A stretch of DNA of 64,000 bases, taken from contig CM039202.1 of NCBI GenBank assembly GCA_008360975.2, forward strand, positions 3,916,128 to 3,980,127. Direction: 5' to 3'. Below the pieces are notes generated by a model. That model saw nothing but the letters and a program-made list of their open reading frames with translations. It ran no database searches and had not been told where the DNA came from. Of this stretch, positions 23,323 to 34,463 are shown piece after piece. The DNA is from Lichenostomus cassidix. Taxonomy: Eukaryota > Chordata > Aves > Passeriformes > Meliphagidae. Position 1 is the first letter of the stretch. Each line of letters opens with the position of its first letter. Made by a program: the position numbers and the translations under genes.

Positions 23323-24559
23323 TTGCGTCGATTCGCCTCTTATCGCCGCCACCGCTCTCGGTTACGTGCGGTGACGCCCCCAAAGCGGAGGGGGTCGAAC
23401 ACCAACCCCGGCTCACCAAAGGTAAGGCGGTCGGAGCAGCGCCGGGGCAACGAGGATGGAAAGCACAGCGGCCGGGGCAAATGGGAGGAGGACGGAGAGC
23501 CCCAGGGCATCCGCTGGACACCGGACAAAATAAACTCCAACGTCAGAACACATCAAATGCTTTGTCTCCTCTTTGGTCTCTCAATGAGTCACCTGCGATG
23601 CAAAGAAATCACAAAGGCCCACACCTCCCCACGGGAGAGGAGGACGGTGAGCACCCCCAAGCCCTCCAAAAGCAAAGATGACAGCAATGCCCCGGCCCTC
23701 ATCCGGGACAGGGAGCTAGGATGGCCCAGCGTTCTCTCTATGTCTCTCCTGCCTGGGGAGTCCTGGGCGTGTCTCTGTCCTTCTCCACCTGCTCGGTGCC
23801 TGTTGGTGGCTCCATTCTTCTCTCCCTGGGAGTCTCCATCCCTCTTGGCCCTGCTTTGTCTCTTTGCCTCTTGCACCGGGGGATGCTTAGGGGTCTTGCG
23901 GGCTGTCATGCAGGGGGCGTGACCTCGGCTGGGTCACCACAGGGGTGAGGGGGACAGAGACTCCTTGGTCCCCAGCGTGGCCCAGAGTGAGAGGGACAGA
24001 GACCCCCAAGCATCCCCTGGATTGAGAAGGATGGAGAATCCAGCGAGCATGCCCCCGGCACGGGGTGAGAGGCATGGAGAGCGCTCCGCCCCCCCCGCCC
24101 CGGCTCTCCCCGGCTTGAGAAGGATGGAGACCCTTGTGATCATCCCCCGGGGAGAGAGGGACCGCAAACAGAGCTCCTTCTCCCTGCCCAGGGTGGCTGT
24201 AGCTGATTTGACACATGGCTTTCCTTCCCATGTGTGTTCTTTCCTTCCCATGTGTGTTCCCAGCTTTTTGTCAGTTTGCTGACTAGTGTTTCCTGCAGCA
24301 CTGGATTTTCTGCAGAGCTTGGGGTTGGCAAACGAGCTCTCGCAGAGGTTACATTCCATCATCTGCCCATGTCCACATCGGGAACTTCATCCCACTTCTC
24401 CCTTCTGCAAAAAACCATTAATTGCCAGATGGAAATGTCTTGTAAGGTTTCATCCTTCGGCCACTCCTCTGCATCTCCCCATGTGGAAAGTGGCCAGCAC
24501 CGATGACAATATTTTATTTCTCACGTGAAATTATTTGTTTCTCACAGGTGTTTCTCTCA

Positions 24560-25102
24560 CGTGAGGGAACTGGTTTCCTCCATACACTGGAAGAACCTCC
24601 TCGACCGCCTCTTCTCCACTGTGTCGAGTTGCCAGCAGATACACAGCAGCTTGAAGTCTCCTACAAGAACAAGGGCTGCTGATCTTCAGACATTTTCCAG
24701 CTGCTTAGAGAACAGTTCAGCCGCCTCTTCATTCTGCTTGGCTGCTCAACAACAGACTCCTAGCAGCATTGTAGGAGCCTTGTTGGCTTTCCCCCTGATT
24801 CTTACCCACAGGCCCTGGAGCACAGCGTCATTCATCTCAAGTTCCCTGGTCTCCAGATCCTCCCTAATATACAGAGCCAGCCCTCCACCTCTTCTCCCTC
24901 GCCTGGCCAGGGAGAGGTCTCTTCTGAAGAGCATAGAGCCATCCACTGCAGTACTGCAGCCAAGCAAGTCATCCCACCACGTTGCCGTGATGACAATGAC
25001 CTCAGAGCTTTCCTGCTCCACCATGGCTTGCAGCTCCTCTGCTTTCTTCCCCACTGATGCTGCGTGTGTCAGTGCCCATGCACTTCAGCAAGGCTTCTGG
25101 CT
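24560..25102 (-). mobile_element. CR1 endonuclease fragment, unit 5
   Basis: Same fragment as in units 2 and 3. Confidence 0.85.
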
Positions 25103-25352
25103 TCAGCCTTGACTCTGCCTTAGCTCCCTCGCTCTCATCTCCCAAGAGCCTCCTTGCATCCCCTTCAGCCCGAGTTTCAAGCCCTCTCAATCAGCCCAGC
25201 CAACTCAGGGGCTACAATCCTTTTGTCCTTCATGGACACATGAAGGAGCCCATCTGACTCCAGCAGGCCACCCGGCCCCTGCAGAGGAGAGGACCTTCCC
25301 CCACAGACGCCCTCCCCCCTGCTTGCCCCAGCCCTGGGATCCCAGCTGGAGG

Positions 25353-25527
25353 ATGTGGAGCTGCTGCAGAGTCCAGAGGAGGCCACAGAGATGCTCCCAG
25401 GGCTGGAGAACGTCTGGAGCCAGGCTGGGAGAGCTGGGGCTGTTCAGCTGGACAAGAGAAGCTCCAGGGAGTCCTCAGAGCTCCTTTCTGTGCCTAAAGG
25501 GGCTCCAGGAGAGCTGCAGGGGGACTG
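25353..25527 (+). mobile_element. CR1 3' region fragment, unit 5
   Basis: Copy of the unit 1 fragment, with GGAGCCAGGCTGGG as in units 1 and 3. Confidence 0.75.
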
Positions 25528-26914
25528 TGAGCACCTGCAACTGGCAGCAGCTGGAGCTGGGACCACCTGGCTCCCCCCAGCTTTGCTGGTGCCTCAGGAG
25601 GGCTGGCACCATTGCAGGGACATCCTGCAGTGACATCTGCCCTGGCCTGCTGGGCGTGCATTCAGTCCCAAACCTCGTCCTGATCCCGACCTCAAGCTCA
25701 CCCCACATTTAGACACACTCACAGTCCCCTGTTTCATCCCATCCCAGTCCCACACTCGTCCAGCCCCACACCCAATGCCAAGGCCAGGCTGAAGGCAAAA
25801 AACCATGTTTAGCCTTAAGGCCAATGCCAGCTCTAATCCAAAGCCCAGCCCTAACTTCCAGCCCAGCCCCAATTCCAGCCCCTCCCTAAATCCTCAGCCC
25901 TGAAGCAAACACCACATTTAACCCTGACCTCAAACTCAGCCCCAATTCCAAGTCGAACCCCAATGCCAATCCCAAACGCAGCCCTCAATCCAGCCTCCAC
26001 CCCAGCCCCAGCCCACACTCCAGCCCCAGCTTTCACTCCAAGTAACAAGGCCAGCCCCAATTCCTGCCCTAAACCCGATCGCATTCTTAGCCCTAAACCT
26101 CTGAAAAGCGAGGTTCCGCTCTCCTGTTCAAATTTAGAAGTTTGATCAAGGACAACAGGGGACACAGACAAAAGTAACAGCGCTGGCTGTTTAAGTCAGA
26201 AGCTTAGTCAGAAGCACACCTGTCTTTTAATACCTTTCCTATTAGACCAGCCCAATATGTATTCATGAGCAATTATACATATTTAAACTTTTCCCCAAAC
26301 TCGTTTTCACGTTCCAGGAACTGTTTAGCGTGGCCTCTCCTCTGATTCGCCTTTTAGAGCGTGCACTGTCCATTTGGCTGTGCTTTTGGTCAGTCGAGTT
26401 GTCACCCCCAGCTTGAACCCTGTCCTGTGGCCTCTGCAGATGACAGTTGCTGATAGCTGCAATGTCAGCGGCAGGGGTCTTCGTCACACCGTTCTTTGGA
26501 TGTTCTCCAACCAAGCATGAGGTTCAGCTATTGCAAGTGAACCACAAGTACTCTAGAATAACAAAATCAGCTACTCCACCATTATGCCTAAGTTCAGTTA
26601 ATAACAGAAAAAAAAAGCATTAGTTATTATTACACAGCCAAAGATCTATAAGAAGGCTACATTTGTAAGAATGAAAATTCTACACATAACATCCATTCTA
26701 ATATTTAGAAAAAGTCAATATTATAATATGTATTTACCACAACCCCAATGCCATTCCCAGTTGTGTCCTACCATCAGTGTCCTAGCTCATTTAACTCATG
26801 AATGTAGTGTGTTTAAGGGTTTTTTTTTCTTTCTTTCTTTCCCCTCTCCTGCGCATCTGCGGCAGAAGAGAGCAGAAGTGCCTGGCGTTTGGTCAGAGTC
26901 CAACCTCGACATTG

Positions 26915-27047
26915 TGACGTCACAAAGAGCGAAGGCAGGTGGCGCCTGGACGTCACAGTGGAAGCTGAGCTGCCATTGGCTGAAAACGAGGGGGCGTGGC
27001 TTGTGGCGGGTATAAGAAGGGGCGCGGGGGGGCGGAGCATTCGGGCA
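26915..27047 (+). promoter_or_regulatory. Array promoter 5, at the array edge
   Basis: CRE at 26915-26922 and TATA at 27011. All elements are kept. The transcribed side leaves the array at 27160 and reaches an AATAAA-like TCAAATAAAACC at about 27207, so a very short transcript is possible. Confidence 0.72.
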
Positions 27048-27244
27048 GCCGCCAGCGGAGCAGCAGCCTTGGGGGGCGAGGAGGGCAGATGCCGCCGGCG
27101 TCGGCGCAGGCCGACAGCAGCCGCGCGGCCACAGAGGAGCGCAGCTCCACGCCCTCCCACCATCGCTGCAGCACCGGCACCGGCCCTTCCCTTCATATTT
27201 TCTATCAAATAAAACCCATACTATTGACTGGCATATGGTCTTGT

Positions 27245-27480
27245 TTGCACCCTGTCGCTGTTGAGCAGCTAGCAGAGTAATGAATGCACCAGTTCTCAGT
27301 GGCAAGAAGGAATGACCTTTATTGTTTTGATTTCATCACATATATAGAGTTCTCAAAAGTCTCCCAGATTGGTCAGTCAGAAGCCTTCCCCCAGGCCTGA
27401 TTGGCCAGGCCTGCACTGTCCAAGTTCTGGGACACTGTTCCAACAACATCCAAACTTTATTTATAAAACACAAGAAAATT
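27245..27480 (-). mobile_element. Probable retroviral LTR fragment
   Basis: Read on the minus strand the order is CCAAT-type motifs (GGCCAATCAGG, GACCAATCTGG), CTCTATATATGTG, then AATAAAGGTCATTCC about 20 bases later. This is the compact U3-R layout of an avian alpharetrovirus-type LTR. The outer ends and target duplications were not found, so the borders are approximate. It lies about 85 bases beyond the end of the macrosatellite array and points toward it. No viral coding region is seen. Confidence 0.6.
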
Positions 27481-27639
27481 TCTCATGGGAAAAACCTGTG
27501 CTAGCCACAGCACCCTAATTCGGGCACAGGTATTTCCAAAGAACCATAATATTTGGATCGTAACAAAGGTAGGCACGCACTTCTTTGTAGTTAGAGGAGG
27601 AGGAGGTGGAGGTAAAATATGTGAAGAGAGAAAACAACA

Positions 27640-27800
27640 TGGAGACACCACGGTCAGTGCAGAAGGTGGAGGAGGAGGTGCTCCAGGCACTAGAGCTGAG
27701 AAGCCTCTTCTAGCTGTGGTGAAGACCATGGGGGGAGCAGGAGGTTGCCCTGCAGCCCATGGAGTTCCACAGGGGTGCAGAAATCCACGCACAGGCCACG
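27640..27800 (+). mobile_element. Possible ERV-derived fragment
   Basis: Purine-rich sequence containing GTGAAGACCATGGGGGGAGC and CTGCAGCCCATGGAGTTCCA. It resembles leader or LTR-adjacent sequence of avian ERVL elements as I remember it. Short and diverged, with no open frame kept. Confidence 0.35.
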
Positions 27801-28969
27801 CGGGGAATTTGGGCTCCTCTTTTCATTTATGACTCAGCAACGTGAACACACTGTTTTAAATTACCAGAGCAGCTTTGATGTGATTTCCTGCGCGTGAGAA
27901 GTGGAGGAAGCCAAACCTGTTACGTTACTCGTTACTATTCCGTGCAACATAAAAGGTGCTCACTCTAAACCTGTTCCAATGGAATATATCAATCCCATTT
28001 ACCTTTGTTACATGGACATGGGAATGGCAGGGAATGGCAGAGGCAATTGTTTAAATCCTACCTAACACAGCAGGGTTTAAATCCTACCTAAGCACAGGGC
28101 AGAGTGGTGCTTGCTTACAGGTGCTGCAGGAAATAAAGTTTCCCGTCATCTAGGCCAGGGAGGCAGCTGGTGATATTAAAGTGCATCGTCAGGTAGAACT
28201 GGCAGCACTGCAAAGGCTCCCGAGGTGTGGGACTGACTGACTCAAAAAGCTTGGGCTGGCACTGGCCCTGCTCCAGGTGCTTTGTTCTCTAAAGGTGCCC
28301 TGATGGGGACTTCCCCTGCAGCTCTGGACCAGGTGATGCTGTAGGAGAAGGTGGCTGGTGCTGCTCCACAGGAGGAGGGATCTCCCCACAGGGGCATCCC
28401 TCTGTGGCTGTTCCAGGAGCTCTGGCAGGCCGGGATGTGCTCGCTCGGTGCGAGCAGGGCTGGAGCATGGCTCTCACAGCTGGCTGTGCCCTGCCCGTTC
28501 CCAGCGTGACACACCTCACTGCCCAGTTCGTGGGGCTGTTCTCCCTCTTAGCAGTCCTTTCCCCGAGCAGACTGAAGGCTCAGTGTCAGCAGTTTGGTTT
28601 TGTTAAAAGATGAATATCTACCGAGTGAGGCACTAATACTGCAGGGTCCAGATTCCTTCGCCTCTCCTCCGGGATGCTCCATTTTGTCGGTCTCCAAGCA
28701 TCCATGGGAGAGACATATTATAACTCTGCTGAAATCAAAATCCAGTATGCAAAGACATCACAATTAATGTTATCCCCGAAGAAGGCTTCTCTCCATTTTT
28801 TCCCTTGGGCTGTTTGGAGGAAAACGCTGCTCTCGTGGCACCAGCTGGCTGTCTCTGTCCATAAACCTTGGTTTTTGCTGCTGTGAATCAGGATATACAG
28901 GAAATTTTCAGTAGCAGAGGGAAGCCGGCAGTTGGGCATCTGTTAATAGCCTGAAAGTAACTAATGGGG
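27801..28969. other. Spacer before the RASAL2-like gene
   Basis: No exon, RNA gene or complete mobile element is recognised. A directly repeated TTTAAATCCTACCTAA occurs twice near 28049-28090. Open frames near 28240-28520 overlap on both strands and look incidental. Confidence 0.5.
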
Positions 28970-29316
28970 ATGTGCAGCCGGAGCGATTGGTTGAAGAGCT
29001 GCAGTCCTGTGTGCTGCTGCTTCGCTCGCTCGCTCCCCCAGCCCGGGAAGGGAGGGAGGACGGAGACACCCGGCGTTCCCTCAAGTGGAAGTCATGGATC
29101 CCCAGGAATGCAAGTTTAAGCTGCATCTGCCTCTTGAAAGTAAAATGTCACTGGCTGGAGTCACGGCTTGCTCCTTTTCTTTAAGATTCAGAAGACAGCA
29201 ATGGACTTTCTGCTAGGAAGTGAATTTTTCCCTCCCCGTGTTGGGGGGTGTTTTGTGGAGCTGGATTCCTTAAAGTCTGGCAATTGAGCTGGAGATGGGC
29301 AGCACTTGTGATGAAG
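28970..29316 (+). CDS. RASAL2: Candidate first exon of the RASAL2-like gene
   Basis: A locally CpG-rich stretch (about 28970-29080) is followed by ATG at 29295 and seven codons (MGSTCDE) plus one base, then a GTATCT donor at 29317. The single leftover G joins the AG of exon 2 to give E-V-P-A-E-R in the correct frame. Mammalian RASAL2 has a short isoform whose first exon also adds only a few residues before EVPAERSP, so the arrangement fits. An upstream ATG at 29095 opens a short frame that would not join. The start of the exon is a guess; coding is 29295-29316. Confidence 0.5.
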
Positions 29317-30089
29317 GTATCTGTATGCATACATATGCATATCTAGTTCTATATAGAAATGTATGTATGTGTGTTTGTGGAGCGATTTTTACTGCTGTCT
29401 GTACTTTATTATGCTATTGTTCTAGTATTTGTGCTAGTCCAAGACATCGGTGCAGCTTCTATGAATATTTGTGCTCATCAGATCAGTCTGCATGGATTTA
29501 AGGTGCCAAAGTCGTGTCTTAGTAAGGTCATACTGCCAGAATGAGGAGAAGTTGATCTATTTTTTTTTAATCTGCAGAGATATATATGTCATATTACCCA
29601 GGCATTTGTAAGTCTTCTGCTGGTTGCATGCTTTGAGCAAGTAGTGTGATCTTACGTGACCAAACTTTGACCTTTGCCGAATTACATTCAGCTGGGACTA
29701 AAACTGAGCTTCCCTGGGTCTTGACTGTAGTCATCTGTTAATTACTGCACTGCTTACGTAAAAAAATTAAATTAAAAAAGTAGATTTAAATTCTCTGAAT
29801 ACTGTCACTCAAACAATAACAGAACACTAAGTATGTCTGAGTATTGATCTTTACCAGCATTTTTTATTTGAATCTCCTACAGTCAAGTCAGACTCACAAT
29901 CTTGAACCTGCCAATGAAAATGCCATTGTAGTTTAGTAAGTTAATAAGATGCAGGTACATAGGGGGGTTAATTCAGCAGTTTAGTAATGCACATGAAACT
30001 TTCCTGAGGCTTCTGTCCTACAGAGCACAAAACCTGACTATTGCCCACCCCCAGGCACCCATTCACCACCTTCTTCTTCTCTTCCTCAG
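29317..30089 (+). other. Intron 1
   Basis: Runs from GTATCT to CTTCCTCAG. AT-rich; no mobile element or RNA gene recognised. Confidence 0.5.
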
Positions 30090-30196
30090 AGGTCCCAGCC
30101 GAGAGATCTCCTCGCAGACGGAGCATCTCCGGAACCGGCACTGCTGAGAAAACCAACTCCGTGGAAGTTGCGAACACTTCTCCTTTCAGAGTGCCA
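30090..30196 (+). CDS. RASAL2: RASAL2-like exon 2 (N-terminal serine/arginine segment)
   Basis: The exon is 107 bases between CTTCCTCAG and GTAAGT. It encodes EVPAERSPRRRSISGTGTAE and a further segment ending NTSPFRVP, very close to the RASAL2 region just before the PH domain. The RRRS motif is a typical basophilic kinase site in this family. The frame is open, and both splice sites match consensus well. Confidence 0.9.
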
Positions 30197-33100
30197 GTAA
30201 GTGTGCTTTCCCTGCAAAGGGGCATTTGTCTCGTTGGATGGGAGGAGGAGATTAAAATATCACAGTGTACAACCATGCTGGGGGAGCCTGGGGGGAAAGG
30301 AATATTTGGTTAATATTTCCAGTTGACCAAGAGGTTTTGCTATCGAGTGTCATATATTATCAGTAAGGTTTCTGGTAGGTGCCTAATTTGCTCCTTTTCA
30401 TTGCCTTGACCTAAAGTTGCAGATAGAGAAACATCAGTGTTAATGTGGGCAGCGACCTATAGAAATACTTCTGAAGTTGCCTCCAGGGATTGCATTCCAT
30501 ATTCAATCTTCACAAGGAAACAAGTTCCCTTAGATTGGTGATAGCATGTTATTTTTCCCTCTTGTCAGTGAAGTACATGGAAAACTGAAATGGTTTCCTA
30601 GTTTATTGAGAAGCTTGATGATGAAATTTCTGCAGGTGTGTTAATTCCTCTTTAGCTCTTTGGACTTTGTCCTGAGTTTGGTTGGCTGTGAGTCTGCACG
30701 AGAGTTGTTCAGGTACAGCCTGGATTTTGCTTGGGTCACTCTTTGGTCAGTGTACCCAGGAGCACAAAGGCATTTCTATTATTAGACTGAGGACAAATGC
30801 TTTGAGTTCAAATGAGCTGCTCGGTAATTTTAAACAATATTTGATTGTGTTTTAAAATATCTAATTTGCAAATGTTTTCATGCCCTTCTTTACTTATGGC
30901 AAGTAATCTGCCTACTTTAAAATAAATCTTGCACTGTGTCTTTTTAAAAATGAAATTTAAAACAGCAAAAAGATGGAATGAGAGTTATTTAAATTATTCA
31001 AGGATTAAGGCTGGTCAGAGTGTATAGAACAGATGTGTTTAAAGCAACCTCTGAACTCGTGGTAAATTGGAATGGAGAAATAGACCAAGGAAGCAATGAA
31101 TACACTGGGTATCCTTACTTGGTCCCTTTTCAGAGTCATAGAATAATACAGATTGGAAGGGAATAGACAATCTCCAGAGGTGCTTTCCCACCTCAGCTAT
31201 TCTATGTTCTGTGAAGGATCCTCTGTCACTTCAGAGACCTGTTTTCTGGATGGTATAAAGGGGCCTTGGTCTAGTTTTATGTGAAGTTGATACAAAAGTA
31301 TTCTGTTATGTCAAGTTCTGAGATTTTTATACCGAGCCCATGGTCCACAGAGTTCTGGGAAGATTTCTGAAGTCTGAGAGCCTTCCAAAAGCTTATCCTT
31401 GTCTTCATTTATAAGAAATTCTCTGTTTTCTTTGCCTTCATCTCTAAGTAATAGGCAAAGACTTTAGATGTATACATGCATTGTCTAGCCTTTGTCTAAC
31501 AATTGCAAGCTATGTATCAGAAGTTTTTCATGATTATCTGTATTGGTTATTTGATATGCCTCCTTTTTTCCTCATTTCTGTACCATTCCTTTAATGATGA
31601 TCCTGTCTTTTAAGTAATGTTTTAATGGTTCTCTAATTCTTCTCTAATTCTTCTCTAATACTTCCTAGCTCCTGCTCCCCTTCAAAAGAAGAACCTTGCA
31701 GAATGTTTCTCATTTCCCCTGGTGGTGTGCTGGGCTTTTAGGACTCTGGCAAATAGGCTCAGGAAGCAGTACCTGGCTGCTTTCCTTGGGCACAAACCAG
31801 CAGAGAGCTGGAAGCTATTTGTGCCATGTGGAGCTGGATTCTGCTGCTTTGTCTGCCTGCCCACCTGTACACCCAGGAGCATAATGCACCCTCCTGTCCT
31901 CCTCATGGGGACGAGGCTGCTGGCTTTGGAGGTTTTGTTCTGAGTAACCCATGTATACCCTGTTCCTCCCGAGTGAGGGCTGAGATCACCCTGTTTTAAA
32001 ACATGGCAGCTTTTGCTCTGTTTAAAAGAGCAAGCTGCAATTAGAAGTCAGCTTGCTTAACAACACAGATGAGCTCAAGCCAAAACTGCTGAAACCAAAC
32101 ACACTGTTGACTTGGTAGTTGGCACACATGTAATAGGTGACTCAGAAGATGGGGAGGAGTCATATTCCTGCCTTTGAGTGCTAATAAGAATTTCCCAGCT
32201 CTCAGGAGGAGGAAAGGTGACTTGGGTGCCTTGTGGAAGTCTCAGTCTCAGATCACTGATCTGAGAAGAGCTTTAAGTGAAGGATTCAAGAGGTGCCTGA
32301 AATGGCTTCAAATTTGTGTCTGTGAGCTGGTCTGTATTTGACAGGGATTTATTCTAAGTAGAAAGGAGATTAATAGTAAGAGATTTGCTTTTTTGTTTTT
32401 CCATACATTGTCACCTACAGTGAAGTTTGGAGGGCTACAGGCAGCTGCAGCATAGTGCTGTTTCAGTTATTCTTCCCATGACCCTAACTCCATGCCATAC
32501 CTCGTCTACTCACTGCTTGGATTTATAGATTTTTTCTATTTTTTTCCTTTGGCAAATGGAATTCAAAAAACTCTGCTCAGTTCTGGCACGTGTGAATTTT
32601 TCATGCCACTCCCAGGCTGTCCATCTGTAAGCACTGGCCCTGCATGAACTGCCAGCACAGAGCAAATACTGCAAATGTTTTCAAGTCTTTTGAGGATGAC
32701 CAATAAGCACACCCTTTGTTTGGATAATTTTTGTCTTTATGTTCTCACTGTATTTTTTTTGTGTGTGTGTAGTCAACTCTGAATTGCCTTTTTCAACCCC
32801 AGAAGGAACATCTGTTCCAATGGGGAATGGATTATGTTCAATTAAACCAAGAACGTGTTCCATGTTAAAGCAATGCCGATTTAAAATTTTGTATGCACAC
32901 AAAAATGAACATTCACGATCCTTCTCTGAGTGGGATTTGGAATGATTCAATACAAATACTTTTGGACTCCTGCTGAATTTGGTCAGCTTTGTCGTATTTG
33001 CCCTTAAGGGGAAAAAGCCATGTTATTTCATGTTTGCAGTTTTAGCAGACTGAGAGGTACTGGACTGAAGCCAGGGTCCACCAGATCTGAATCCCTGTGG

Positions 33101-34353
33101 CTGGGTTTGTTACCTTTTATGCTGAGAGGTCAGAATATATGAAAGTGCCTTTGAAAGTGCCATACATCCTCTACTTGAATTCCAGCAATGGCCGCAGGAG
33201 AAGCCCAGGAGCATCTATTGGTTGCAGGGCTTTTTCAAAGGCACTTTTTCAATACCAGGACCAAGAAAAGTGCAGCATCACGGGCAGAGTGTGAGTGGCA
33301 CACAAAGCTGAAAAGACTTCTTCCCTTTTGACAGCATCTTTTTCTCCAGCACATCGTATACATTTGTGGGGTTTGTTTCTTGTGGGTTTTCTTTGGTTGA
33401 GTTTTTTGGCTGTTTTTTTTTTTCTGCAGTATTTAGATGTCTGGCGTTTTCTGGTTTATCAGGAGAATGTAGCAGCTTTCACCCCGGAGGAGCCTGCTGG
33501 CTGGCAGAAACTGAAGGGCAGTCCTAAACGTAGCACTGCCTTCAGATGCAGAAAGCAGATTCCTCTTCCTTTCTTCCCTCTGTCTCCAGAGGTTTTCAAT
33601 ACTTGGCTCGACCAAGTCAGAATTAGGCTGACCTAGTGCTGGCAGCACATGGAGCAGGAGATGATCCCAGAGGCTCCCTCCAACTAGCATGGCTTTGTGC
33701 TGCGATTGTTTGGGGAACAATCATAGTTTGAAGACAGATTCTTTGAAGATTTAGTTTCCTTTTAGATCCCAAGTAGATTTTTGAATTGAGCTTTGCTTCT
33801 CACCAATACTATGACAGATATCTGAAGCCACTGGTGTGTGAAATGCTTTGAAATTTTCTATTCTGAGTAGTGAGATTATTGAAATCACAAATTATTTTAA
33901 GATTTAACGTGCTGTATCTGAATTTAAAAGGGAAACCTTGCTGCAATTGTGAGCTCAATAGAAACTCAATATGAAACATCTTCACTCTTAAGCTCACCAA
34001 GAACTGAAAACATGGCATGTAAAGGGGAAGTAGGAACAAATACTGATATTGAAGATTACTCCTTATTAAAGGAGAATTGTGGGGTTGGGTCTCTTGTATA
34101 ATAGCTGGAATCCATTGAAGTGCTCCCATAATGTGAGTAGTGCTAATTATTGCAATTGGAAGCTCTCACCTCCTGAAACTGTCACTGGCAATCCAGCCCT
34201 GCCTTTCTTCCTGCTCAGAGGAATCCCAGTCCAGCCCGTCCTGTAACCAGCACAGCGGGAATCACCGCTGTGTTTGGACTCTGTGACAGTGCATTGAGTG
34301 ATTTATTACTGCCATCAGTTTCCCTGTTTCACTTCTGCAACTTCTCATTTTAG
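30197..34353 (+). other. Intron 2
   Basis: About 4.2 kb of AT-rich intron. It holds a short CR1-end-like remnant (31136-31216). Otherwise no exon, RNA gene or complete mobile element is recognised. It ends CATTTTAG. Confidence 0.65.
31136..31216. mobile_element. CR1-end-like remnant
   Basis: Begins AGTCATAGAAT...GATTGGAAGGGA, like the reverse complement of an avian CR1 3' end. It finishes CTATTCTATGTTCTGTGA, like a CR1 3' end in the plus direction. It may be two tiny opposed ends. Confidence 0.45.
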
Positions 34354-34463
34354 GGCTTCTTCAGTAAGCGCCTGAAAGGATCTACCAAAAGGACAAAGAG
34401 TCGATCCAAGCTGGACAGGAACATAAGCTTCCCTCTGCCCTCTCCCAACAACACCGAGGACAG
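34354..34463 (+). CDS. RASAL2: RASAL2-like exon 3 (start of PH region)
   Basis: The exon is 110 bases. It encodes GFFSKRLKGSTKRTKSRSKL followed by DRNISFPLPSPNNTED. The first two-thirds are almost identical to the SynGAP-family motif GFFSKRLKGSIKRTKSQSKL; the end differs, with proline replacing the usual RLPSLR. Donor GTAAGG. The last codon is split with two bases here. Confidence 0.92.

Larger units (their letters stand above)
23205..27160 (+). repeat. 3.96 kb macrosatellite unit 5 (last)
   Basis: Same order of parts, ending at CCCTCCCACC where the array stops. The shared ATG is at 23249 and AATAAA at 23529-23534. The final promoter (TATA at 27011) is followed by array leader sequence for about 120 bases and then by different DNA. 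It therefore faces a new downstream region instead of another unit. Confidence 0.93.

Noticed and set aside
7361..27160. W-linked HINTW-type gene array
   Set aside because: The idea came from the tandem layout, but no histidine-triad protein motif is encoded in any frame of the unit.
7361..27160. Ribosomal DNA array
   Set aside because: No rRNA-like conserved segments are present, and the promoter is of the RNA polymerase II type.
28240..28620. Overlapping open frames on both strands as a small gene
   Set aside because: The frames overlap antisense, have no recognisable motif and no splice or promoter context.
29095..29214. ATG frame MDPQECKFKL as the start of the RASAL2-like protein
   Set aside because: It reaches a stop before any donor site and cannot join exon 2 in frame.
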